Assembly (NCBI GenBank): GCA_910585795.1
Contig: CAJUFV010000095.1
Span: 1-31,437 of the forward strand
DNA length: 31,437 nt
Reading direction: 5' to 3'
From: an uncultured Clostridia bacterium
GTDB lineage: Bacteria; Bacillota; Clostridia; UBA1381
Position 1 is the first letter of the stretch; each line of letters begins with the position of its first letter. The notes beneath the pieces were generated by a model. The model saw only the letters and a program-made list of their open reading frames with translations, did not search any database and was not told where the DNA came from. This document shows positions 24,760 to 31,437 of this stretch, piece by piece. The position numbers and the translations under genes are program-made.

Positions 24760-25396
24760 TATGGATACTCTAAAAAAAGAGCTTAAATATGTTCAAGAAA
24801 AACTAATACGCTCAATACAGGCTGTATCGAGGGTAAGTATGTCAGAAAGTAAATCAGAGCAGGTAATTGATAAGCGTCTTGGTGATATTCTTGACAATGT
24901 AGAATCAGCGTGTGTTACTGCAAGATGTGTGATTGACAGATACCGTATTATGCAGCCCTTCAATGAGGGATTTAAAAAAGAGAAAATCATATCAAAGGTT
25001 GCCGGAGAAATCGAGGTTACGGCAGAAGGCTGGCTACATATAAAGCTGAATACACTTCTTCCTAACTGCCGATTTAAGACAAACAGCTATGTACAGGATA
25101 CGCTGACACGGCTTTTAGAAGAATGCGACAAGCCGTTGCCGATGTTTGAACACGCATTTTTGGCGATTGTGGAGCATTGCGATTATGAAAACAGAGAAGT
25201 ATATGATCAAGATAATAAATCGTGGAAGATGATACCAAACGCAATCAAAGGCAGAATGGTAAAGGATGACGAACAGTTCAGACTTGACATAGGCTTATTC
25301 TCCAAGATGTCGGATACTATAGCCTGTCATATATACGTGATTCCGTCAACACAATTAAGCGACTTTATGTATTATTTATCAAATAATCTGCTGTAA
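24749..25396 (+). CDS. Uncharacterised conjugation-cluster protein
   Basis: 215 residues; starts inside the end of the VirB4 gene (11-base overlap, GGAGG at 24732-24736), so it is translated with it. No signal peptide or membrane helix. The N-terminal part (about 1-70) is helical and possibly coiled; the C-terminal part (about 80-215) is a mixed alpha/beta domain (GEIEVTAEGWLHIKLNTLLP, MVKDDEQFRLDIGLFSK). It may match the DUF6100 label used in clostridial ICEs, but I am not sure. A cytoplasmic partner of VirB4 or of the relaxosome is a guess from position. Confidence 0.6.
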   Translation: MMTNMDTLKKELKYVQEKLIRSIQAVSRVSMSESKSEQVIDKRLGDILDNVESACVTARCVIDRYRIMQPFNEGFKKEKIISKVAGEIEVTAEGWLHIKLNTLLPNCRFKTNSYVQDTLTRLLEECDKPLPMFEHAFLAIVEHCDYENREVYDQDNKSWKMIPNAIKGRMVKDDEQFRLDIGLFSKMSDTIACHIYVIPSTQLSDFMYYLSNNLL

Positions 25397-25573
25397 ATCA
25401 TAAACAGAGCAAGTGCATTTTTGATTTTTGCCTAAGCACGATACCAAAACAAAGTAAAATCATAACTGTACTTGCTCAGCAATGTCTAAATCAGCATAAA
25501 TACAGTATTTACAGACATCAGTAATTAGGTGCAAAAATGATTTTTTCATCGTAGTAAGGAGGGAAGTGCAAAA
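25397..25573 (+). promoter_or_regulatory. Repeat-rich intergenic region (candidate operator or oriT)
   Basis: 177 bp without a gene. It contains an imperfect inverted repeat GAGCAAGTGCA (25407-25417) and TGTACTTGCTC (25467-25477). It also has a perfect palindrome TAAATAC-A-GTATTTA (25497-25511) bracketed by ATGTCT (25482-25487) and AGACAT (25513-25518). A 16-bp direct repeat GTGCAAAAATGATTTT occurs at 25529-25544 and 25566-25581, the second copy covering the next gene's start codon. A related GTGCATTTTTGATTTT lies at 25413-25428. Such density suggests protein binding. Confidence 0.6.
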
Positions 25574-26677
25574 ATGATTTTAGACAGTCAGGAATTAGAA
25601 TATTTAAAGCTGTGTGCATTAGCCAGATATATGCCGTGCGGACTGGCAGGGAGATATGAAATGCCGATACTGAAAAGCGGTGTGGCAGGGAATTTAGTAA
25701 GGAGCAGATATTTAAAATATGTGAACGGCAGTTGTAAATGTATAAGACTTACAAGACGGGGCAGGGATATATTATTAAAAGCAGGCTATGAATTTCCTGA
25801 TGATGCAAGACCGCATAAGAAGGGAAATGCTTTTGACAGACGCATAGTAAATGCGGAATTGGATGCTTTGCTTCACGGAGCGGGTATAAATATCTATGCA
25901 GGGAATGTGCAGGAATTGGGCAAAGGGGACTGTATGTATATACCAAGTCTGACAGTGCGCGCAGATACAAAAAGCAAGGTTCTTGCAGGGACAAGGTTTT
26001 ATGGAATACTCCGTATACGGGATACGGCATACGTTATATATTATGCAGATAATGCTATAGACAGTATCTTTGCAGGATTTGAAGAACAAACCTTCTTTAA
26101 TATGATTTATCAAATAGAGGATATAAAGCACATAGCAATAATCATAGCTGCGGAAACTGTGGAGGGACTTTGCGAATATCTTATGCCAAAGGAAAAGCCA
26201 TATATGACAAGAGGCAAAACCGCATTGTCAGAACTTATTGAGAAATGGAAGTATGATTTTTATTTACTGCCTATGGATAAAGACGGAATAATGCAGATGA
26301 AGATAATGTGTATTGATAATTTGGATAAGAAGATTGCGTCATTGTTTGGAGATACGGATAACATACCTGTTTCGCTCAATAGATTTAATTCTATCTGTGA
26401 AGGGAAAGCGTACATATCAGCTATGGATATGAATATTACACGCGTCAGACGGGCGCTGGAGCAGTCGTTGACAGCAGGCGTTATTCCCAATATTATATGT
26501 CTTGCACATCAGAGGGCAATATATCAGCATATGGCGGTATATCTTGAATATCCTCAGCAGATGAAATTTACAATTATTCGTCATAATAAAATGGCGGAAC
26601 TGTTCCCTAAACTGCTGCCGAATGAAAAGCGGATAGAACCGGCACGGACAAAGGACGGTGAATATTTAGTGATATGA
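25574..26677 (+). CDS. Replic_Relax-like winged-helix protein (putative relaxosome/replication factor)
   Basis: 367 residues; AAGGAGGGAAG precedes the ATG. The N-terminal winged-helix segment (about 6-70: YLKLCALARYM, then LVRSRYLKYV, then IRLTRRGRDILLKAGY) and a following alpha/beta part with NAFDRRIVNAELDALL resemble Replic_Relax (replication-relaxation) proteins of Firmicute plasmids and ICEs, usually encoded beside TraG/VirD4. The stop overlaps the VirD4 start (ATGA), supporting a joint role. No HUH or tyrosine relaxase motif is visible, so it may bind DNA near oriT rather than nick it. It is also the best candidate to bind the repeats just upstream. Confidence 0.6.
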   Translation: MILDSQELEYLKLCALARYMPCGLAGRYEMPILKSGVAGNLVRSRYLKYVNGSCKCIRLTRRGRDILLKAGYEFPDDARPHKKGNAFDRRIVNAELDALLHGAGINIYAGNVQELGKGDCMYIPSLTVRADTKSKVLAGTRFYGILRIRDTAYVIYYADNAIDSIFAGFEEQTFFNMIYQIEDIKHIAIIIAAETVEGLCEYLMPKEKPYMTRGKTALSELIEKWKYDFYLLPMDKDGIMQMKIMCIDNLDKKIASLFGDTDNIPVSLNRFNSICEGKAYISAMDMNITRVRRALEQSLTAGVIPNIICLAHQRAIYQHMAVYLEYPQQMKFTIIRHNKMAELFPKLLPNEKRIEPARTKDGEYLVI

Positions 26678-28743
26678 AAAAGGTATTGGAGTATATAAAG
26701 ACGCTGTACTGTGAAAAGGTACAGCGTTTTATATATCAGTTTAAAGAGCATTGGATATTCTATTGTTCTGTGGGTTTAATCGGTTTATATCTGTATGGAA
26801 TGATAGTTGCGTCATTTATATGGGCATTTCATAATTTTATGGCAAACACGGACGACAAGATGTTTACGCTAAATCCTATTAAATGCCTTGCGGCCGTTTT
26901 TACGCCGCAAGGTTTGGGAATAGCGTTTTTTGTCCTTATAATGTATCTGTTAATAAAACAGGATTGGTTGCAGTATATAACAGGTGTCAAGATAAAGAAA
27001 GACGAAAGAAATTTCTATACGGTCAATGAGGGAACGCACGGAACTTCGGGCTGGATGGATAAAAAAGATATGAAGAAAACATTTTTACTGGGCGACGCCG
27101 ATACGATAAAAGGCGCAATACTCGGTAAGGTTGCATCGGGAGGAATGTATCAGTATCTCGGCTTAAACGCTGATAACGGACTTAATAAGCACATAATGAC
27201 ATACGGAGCGTCGGGCGCGGGTAAGTCAAGAGGTTTTATAAAGCCGTTCATATTAAAAACTGCGCAATTAAAGCAAAGTATGATAATAGTTGATCCGAAA
27301 GCTGAAATGGCAGAACAGATGTCCGAATATCTGAAAGAGCAAGGCTATGTTGTAAAAATGTTTAATCTTCTGGATATGGAGAACTCGGACGGCTGGAACT
27401 GCCTCGGCGAGATAGGCGGCGATATTGATATGGTACAGTCAGTGGCGGAGGTAATAATCCGTAACACTTCCGAGGAGGGACAAAAAGCGGATTTCTGGGA
27501 TAAAGCGGAAAAGAATTTACTTGTTGCAATGATACATTACGTTTGTACTATGAAAGACCCGATAACAGGAGAGTTATTACCGATACAAAAGCGTTCGCTT
27601 ACGACTATATATAATATGCTGTCCACCGAAGGACAAAAAAGCTTTGACGTAAAGATGCAGGCATTACCGCTTGACCACCCGGCACGCGCACCATACGGAA
27701 TATTCAAACAGGCGGCGACAAATCTGTGGGGTAATATTTTTATTGGTTTGGGTTCGAGATTGAATGTATTTCAGAATAACCTTGTAAAGAAAATAACAAG
27801 CTATCACGAAATAGACCTTGAATTGCCGGGCAAGAAGCCGTGTGCGTATTTTTGTATTATATCCGACCAAGACAGCAGTTTGGAATTTCTAAGCTCACTG
27901 TTTTTTTCGTTGTTGTTCAAGAAATTATCGGACTATGCACGAAAGCACGGTGATGAGCGCGGACGCTTGCCTGTTGAGGTCAATATGGTACTTGACGAAT
28001 TTTGCAACGTCGGCAAGCTTCTTGACTTTAAAAAGACAATTTCAACAGTGCGCTCCCGTGGTATCAACTGTCAGATTGTTGCTCAGAGCGCGGCACAGCT
28101 TGCAGACCGTTATCCCGTCAATGAATGGCAGGAGATAGTCGGAAACTGTGACACACAGCTTATGCTCGGCTGTAACGACCAGATGACAAGCGAGTACATA
28201 TCCAAAAAATGCGGCAATATTACGATACGGACAACAAGCTCAATGGCACCGCAGACACCGCTGTTTTCGCCTATTACACGGCAGGTAAACGGTTACAAGC
28301 AGAACACATCAAACGCAACGCGTCCATTGATGTATCCCGATGAAATAGAGCATATGGATAACCGCGAGTGCCTTATAATGGTACGCGGACAAAAACCGCT
28401 AAAGGCTATGAAAATCATTCCTGATGAATTAAGCGATTTTCATAAGCTGAAACGGACAAGAGTAACGGAGTATGTTCCCAAATGGCGGTATGATGAAGAA
28501 AACGGAATCAGCGAAACGGATAATATTATATACAATGACAAATTTACAGATGTTGAAGATAATGAGGGGAATCCGTTTGATGAGTTTGATTTAACGAAAG
28601 TAGAGATAATATCATCATCTGTGCGGATGGACACTGAGAATAAAGAAAAAGAAAACTGTGATGAGAATATTGAAGTGGCGGATTTTGACCCAAGACCTCT
28701 TACAGCTCAAAATATGATTGATAAATTCAAGAAAGGAAAGTGA
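26674..28743 (+). CDS. virD4: VirD4/TraG-like type IV coupling protein
   Basis: 689 residues. Two N-terminal membrane segments (about 27-50 and 70-92) are followed by the ATPase: Walker A YGASGAGKSRG near 177-187, then MIIVDPKAEMAEQM, then Walker B VNMVLDEFCNVGKL near 433-446, and IVAQSAAQLADRYP. These are full TraG/VirD4 hallmarks. An acidic C-terminal tail (about 600-689) could bind substrates. The protein brings relaxase-bound DNA to the channel. It overlaps the upstream gene by four bases, and the next gene begins five bases after its stop. Confidence 0.95.
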   Translation: MKKVLEYIKTLYCEKVQRFIYQFKEHWIFYCSVGLIGLYLYGMIVASFIWAFHNFMANTDDKMFTLNPIKCLAAVFTPQGLGIAFFVLIMYLLIKQDWLQYITGVKIKKDERNFYTVNEGTHGTSGWMDKKDMKKTFLLGDADTIKGAILGKVASGGMYQYLGLNADNGLNKHIMTYGASGAGKSRGFIKPFILKTAQLKQSMIIVDPKAEMAEQMSEYLKEQGYVVKMFNLLDMENSDGWNCLGEIGGDIDMVQSVAEVIIRNTSEEGQKADFWDKAEKNLLVAMIHYVCTMKDPITGELLPIQKRSLTTIYNMLSTEGQKSFDVKMQALPLDHPARAPYGIFKQAATNLWGNIFIGLGSRLNVFQNNLVKKITSYHEIDLELPGKKPCAYFCIISDQDSSLEFLSSLFFSLLFKKLSDYARKHGDERGRLPVEVNMVLDEFCNVGKLLDFKKTISTVRSRGINCQIVAQSAAQLADRYPVNEWQEIVGNCDTQLMLGCNDQMTSEYISKKCGNITIRTTSSMAPQTPLFSPITRQVNGYKQNTSNATRPLMYPDEIEHMDNRECLIMVRGQKPLKAMKIIPDELSDFHKLKRTRVTEYVPKWRYDEENGISETDNIIYNDKFTDVEDNEGNPFDEFDLTKVEIISSSVRMDTENKEKENCDENIEVADFDPRPLTAQNMIDKFKKGK

Positions 28744-28748
28744 TTTAT

Positions 28749-29684
28749 ATGACTGTGTATAAAATAAATGATTTAATAAAATTTGATTTTCTGAAAATTC
28801 CGAAGAGCTTATTTGCAAACCCGAAGTACAAGGAGATGAGTTCGGATGCAAAACTGACATACGCACTTTTATATGACAGATTATCGCTGTCAAAGCAAAA
28901 TAATTGGATTAACGGTGACGGAGAGGTGTATCTGGTCTATACCCGAAAGGCTATTGCCAATGATTTAGGTATAACATACAAGAAAGCGATTGCGGCGTTT
29001 AAGGAATTAAAGGATAATAACCTTATAATCGACAAACAGTGCGGACGCGGTATGCCGAATTACATATTTATCGTAAAGCCCGAATTGTCTATAAAGGATG
29101 CAGAAGACTATAACGACACTGATAATTCAAGAAGTGCCGATTTGGAATGTCTTGATGATACCGAGCTTGACGGTAGTGTGGATAACTCAGAAAGTGATGT
29201 GCCAAACGGGAATGTCAAGAAGTGCGAAAACGGAATGTCTGAGTGTGCGGATACGGAATATCAAGAAGTGCCGAAAGCGCACACAAATAAGACTAATAAT
29301 ACAAAGACTAATATAAATCATACTGATAATAGTCAGTCAGTAACAGACAGGCAATTATTTAACAGGATACTGGGACAGTGCCAGCTTGAATATTTTGACA
29401 AGGATATACGGCGTATTTTCTATGACGCAATAGAGCGGCTGTTTTACTGTAATGAATTTAAAATCGGTACAAGCGTATTACCGGGCGAGAATGTTAGGAG
29501 CAGGTTATGTGAGCTGGACTATTCCGTATTAGAGAGCGCACTGCATAAAATGCACAGGAATATGCGGGATACAAAAAATCCCACGGGATATGTTATGAGC
29601 GTTATATTTAACTGCTTAACGGAAGGATTTACGGAAACGCATCTTGACCCGTATCTCAATCATCTAAGAGGAGGGAGCGATTAA
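28749..29684 (+). CDS. RepA_N-family replication initiator
   Basis: 311 residues from the ATG at 28749 (site GAAAGGAAAG). The N-terminal domain (about 8-110) shows the RepA_N pattern: FDFLKIPKSLFANPKYKEM, SSDAKLTYALLYDRLSLS, VYLVYTRKAIANDLG. A long acidic, Asn/Thr-rich linker (about 118-195) leads to a C-terminal helical domain (about 200-300), DUF6017-like in my recollection. RepA_N initiators drive theta replication of Firmicute plasmids and occur on ICEs, where they can allow replication of the excised circle. Confidence 0.85.
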   Translation: MTVYKINDLIKFDFLKIPKSLFANPKYKEMSSDAKLTYALLYDRLSLSKQNNWINGDGEVYLVYTRKAIANDLGITYKKAIAAFKELKDNNLIIDKQCGRGMPNYIFIVKPELSIKDAEDYNDTDNSRSADLECLDDTELDGSVDNSESDVPNGNVKKCENGMSECADTEYQEVPKAHTNKTNNTKTNINHTDNSQSVTDRQLFNRILGQCQLEYFDKDIRRIFYDAIERLFYCNEFKIGTSVLPGENVRSRLCELDYSVLESALHKMHRNMRDTKNPTGYVMSVIFNCLTEGFTETHLDPYLNHLRGGSD

Positions 29685-29686
29685 CG

Positions 29687-30247
29687 ATGTATTTAAACCT
29701 TTACCAGAAATACATACTTGAATTACTTGAAGAATACAGCGGTCTTTTAAAGCGTCAGCTTGAATTTATGGTTAAACGATTTAAAGAGCCGTATTTGCGT
29801 GATATTAACGGTTATGTTCATCAGTTGAACAGATTTGAGAAGGTACAATGTGCTGATTATATGGGTGAGGAGGCACTTATTCTGCCGGGGCGGAAGATTG
29901 ACGGAAATATTATAGCGGCATTTGATGTGATGATGGAATTTTCGGAGTGCCTTATACATCATGAGTTAGGCAATCCGCCTGTGCTTATACGGTTTTTTAT
30001 AAGTCCCGACGGAAAGAGAGAGCAAGAACTGAATATTGTGCCTGTACCAAAAGGAAGAGAAAGTACGGCGGTGCATTATGCCGAGTGGTATGTTATAAAC
30101 TTAGCGGATAACGCTGATAAAATATCATATCCGCCATCGTGGATATTTGTAATACAGGATAAGCAGCAAATGTCTTTAATAAAGCCTAAAGCTGAGTATT
30201 CTTTTGTGATTATAGAAAATGGAAAGCCCGTCTTCTATGAGGGATAA
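29687..30247 (+). CDS. DUF5697-like protein next to the initiator
   Basis: 186 residues; AGGAGGGAG before the ATG, two bases after the initiator stop. The N-terminal 60 residues (YILELLEEYSGLLKRQLEFMVKRF) look like a winged-helix start. The rest is a single alpha/beta domain (HHELGNPPVLIRFFI, AEWYVINLADNADK) similar to what I recall as DUF5697 of clostridial ICEs. No catalytic motif is evident. Coupling with the initiator suggests a role in replication or its control. Confidence 0.55.
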   Translation: MYLNLYQKYILELLEEYSGLLKRQLEFMVKRFKEPYLRDINGYVHQLNRFEKVQCADYMGEEALILPGRKIDGNIIAAFDVMMEFSECLIHHELGNPPVLIRFFISPDGKREQELNIVPVPKGRESTAVHYAEWYVINLADNADKISYPPSWIFVIQDKQQMSLIKPKAEYSFVIIENGKPVFYEG

Positions 30248-30284
30248 TATAATATATTTTTATGGCATTGTCAATCCAAGACGG
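30226..30284 (+). repeat. Inverted repeat at the end of the DUF5697-like gene
   Basis: CCCGTCTT (30226-30233) pairs with AAGACGGG (30277-30284), with a 43-base AT-rich loop, followed by GGCGGTGCTTTTTT. It could act as a weak terminator in the 122-bp gap before the S1 protein gene, or be chance. Confidence 0.35.
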
Positions 30285-30369
30285 GAGGGCGGTGCTTTTT
30301 TGATGCTTAGATAATGCTGTGAGAGTTTATTCTATTATATAAATTTTAAATTTTGAGGAGGATCGAAAA

Positions 30370-31245
30370 ATGGAGTTTAACGAATTAAATTTGTCAGAGC
30401 TTGACAAGGATTTAACACCGGAGGAACGCGCCGAGTGGCAAGCAATATATGCGTCATATCGTAGTGGAAGTGTTATGCGCGGCGAGGCGGCGGGCGTGGA
30501 TTACCACGAATTTGAGTTTATACCCGAAGGCAAAAAGCGTCCTGTAAAGAAGACTATGCGCTGTGTTATTATCATAGCGTACAGAATTAAAATTATAATT
30601 CCTGAAAGTGAGATGTTTCTGGAAGAAATGTCTGAGGGCGGCTATGTTCTTCACGCATTATGCGGAGCTAAACTTGATTATGTTGTAACGCATATAGACA
30701 GAGAGAATGATTTTGCTGTTGCGTCAAGAAAGATGGCGCTTAGTAAAATGCAGCTTGCAACGAACAGGCGTTCTCTTGACAACAGAATAATCAATGCAGA
30801 TATTGTATCGGTAGGGAAAACCGTGTGTATTGCCAATTATGGCGGCTATGATGTCGTAATGCACCAGCGTGATATAAACTATACAATGGTATCAGACCTT
30901 AGAGAATTAGTCCATCCGGGCGAGGTAAGGAAAGCAAAGGTAAAAGAGTTTTTGCCCGATGAGGGTATTCTGAAGCTGTCAATCAAGGAAACAATGCCGC
31001 ACCCGTTTGACGGTGTGGAAACGCGCCACCCTATAGGCTGTACGCGTGTTGCTACGGTTGTGGGAAAATACGGCGGCGGAGTGTTCTGCAGGCTGCACGA
31101 TAATGTAACTGACGTACTTTGCTCTTATGATACTATGCACTATGACGGTGATTTTCAAATGGGCGATAGAGTGGAGATACTGATAAAACGGCTTAACCGC
31201 GAGAAAAAGCTTGTTTACGGTAAAATGCTAAGGAAAATGAGATAG
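30370..31245 (+). CDS. Protein with three S1-like OB-fold RNA-binding domains
   Basis: 291 residues; GAGGAGG before the ATG. After a short acidic start, three S1-type beta-barrels can be traced. The first is about 32-120 (divergent: YVVTHIDRENDFAVASRKMAL closes it). The second is about 136-210 (NADIVSVGKTVCIANYGGYDVVMHQRDI). The third is about 216-290 (GCTRVATVVGKYGGGVFCRLHDNVTDVLC, then MGDRVEILIKRLNREKKLVYG). Repeated S1 domains bind RNA or single-stranded DNA. It is separate from ribosomal S1, being shorter and element-borne. A post-transcriptional or ssDNA-linked role in transfer is inference. Confidence 0.75.
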   Translation: MEFNELNLSELDKDLTPEERAEWQAIYASYRSGSVMRGEAAGVDYHEFEFIPEGKKRPVKKTMRCVIIIAYRIKIIIPESEMFLEEMSEGGYVLHALCGAKLDYVVTHIDRENDFAVASRKMALSKMQLATNRRSLDNRIINADIVSVGKTVCIANYGGYDVVMHQRDINYTMVSDLRELVHPGEVRKAKVKEFLPDEGILKLSIKETMPHPFDGVETRHPIGCTRVATVVGKYGGGVFCRLHDNVTDVLCSYDTMHYDGDFQMGDRVEILIKRLNREKKLVYGKMLRKMR

Positions 31246-31268
31246 TTCATAAAATTTATAGTAAAAAT

Positions 31269-31315
31269 AGTAACAGTAGCTCCAATACAGAAATAGAGTT
31301 GCTGTTACTGTTTTA
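31269..31315 (+). terminator. Rho-independent terminator after the S1 protein gene
   Basis: AGTAACAGTAGCTC (31269-31282) pairs with GAGTTGCTGTTACT (31296-31309), with two G-U pairs, followed by GTTTTAT. It ends the replication block. Confidence 0.8.
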
Positions 31316-31385
31316 TGTTCAAAACAGTATACAGAATATGTATATAGAAAGAATCATGAAAATCACTAAAACTTATATAAAAATC

Positions 31386-31414
31386 TTTACTTTTTTGGTA
31401 AACTGTGATAAAAT
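31386..31414 (+). promoter_or_regulatory. Possible promoter for a gene beyond the window
   Basis: TTTACT (31386-31391), 17 bp, TAAAAT (31409-31414), downstream of a terminator and pointing out of the window. No gene start is seen before the end. Confidence 0.45.
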
Positions 31415-31437
31415 AATGTGTAACAATATATTAACAA

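Overview
The window reads as one side of an integrative conjugative element (ICE) in a low-G+C, single-membrane Clostridia-type Firmicute. The evidence is the sequence style (AT-rich, strong AGGAGG ribosome sites, frequent TTG starts), the proteins (stalk-domain, BspA-like leucine-rich and S-layer-homology proteins, PrgI, RepA_N), and a Tad pilus locus with no outer-membrane secretin. I see no integrase, excisionase or recognisable MOB relaxase, so the element probably continues past the right edge.

Layout. Positions 1-350 are chromosomal: the 3' end of a 5S rRNA, a tRNA-Asn(GTT), two terminators and the outer end of an ISL3-type insertion sequence. Positions 377-1222 (minus strand) are an N-terminally truncated ISL3 transposase. 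From 1246 everything is on the plus strand and tightly packed. First come a ParB-like and a PAPS-reductase-like gene (an IbrB/IbrA-type pair) and an unpaired HigB/RelE-type toxin gene. Then follows a nearly complete Tad (type IVc) pilus locus, 3332-10682: a degenerate TadZ/CpaE, CpaB, a second and canonical MinD-like ATPase, TadA/CpaF, TadB, TadC, a Flp-like pilin, a TadE-like protein, a prepilin peptidase and another pseudopilin. A strong promoter at 10787 opens a second block with a secreted stalk-domain protein, a 592-residue secreted repeat protein and a second prepilin peptidase. This block runs straight into the type IV secretion genes: VirB2-like, VirB6/TrbL-like, NlpC/P60 (VirB1 role), PrgI/VirB3 and the N-terminal half of VirB4.

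At 18077-22655 the conjugation operon is interrupted by surface and cargo genes: a BspA-type leucine-rich-repeat protein, an Ig-like repeat protein, an S-layer-homology anchor protein, and an AT-rich DUF5677-like gene with its own promoter and terminator. Conjugation genes then resume with the VirB4 ATPase half, an unknown protein, a Replic_Relax-like winged-helix protein preceded by a repeat-rich 177-bp intergenic region, the VirD4 coupling protein, a RepA_N initiator, a DUF5697-like protein and a triple-S1 protein.

The main idea is that one element encodes a whole Tad pilus directly upstream of a Gram-positive conjugation machine, so the pilus may bring mating cells together. A second idea concerns the three surface genes in the cargo. 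Each is a separate secreted protein, but they break inside the same kind of Ig-like module, with complementary pieces at neighbouring ends. That would suit a wall-anchored fibre assembled from split domains, or a single ancestral gene that was cut up.
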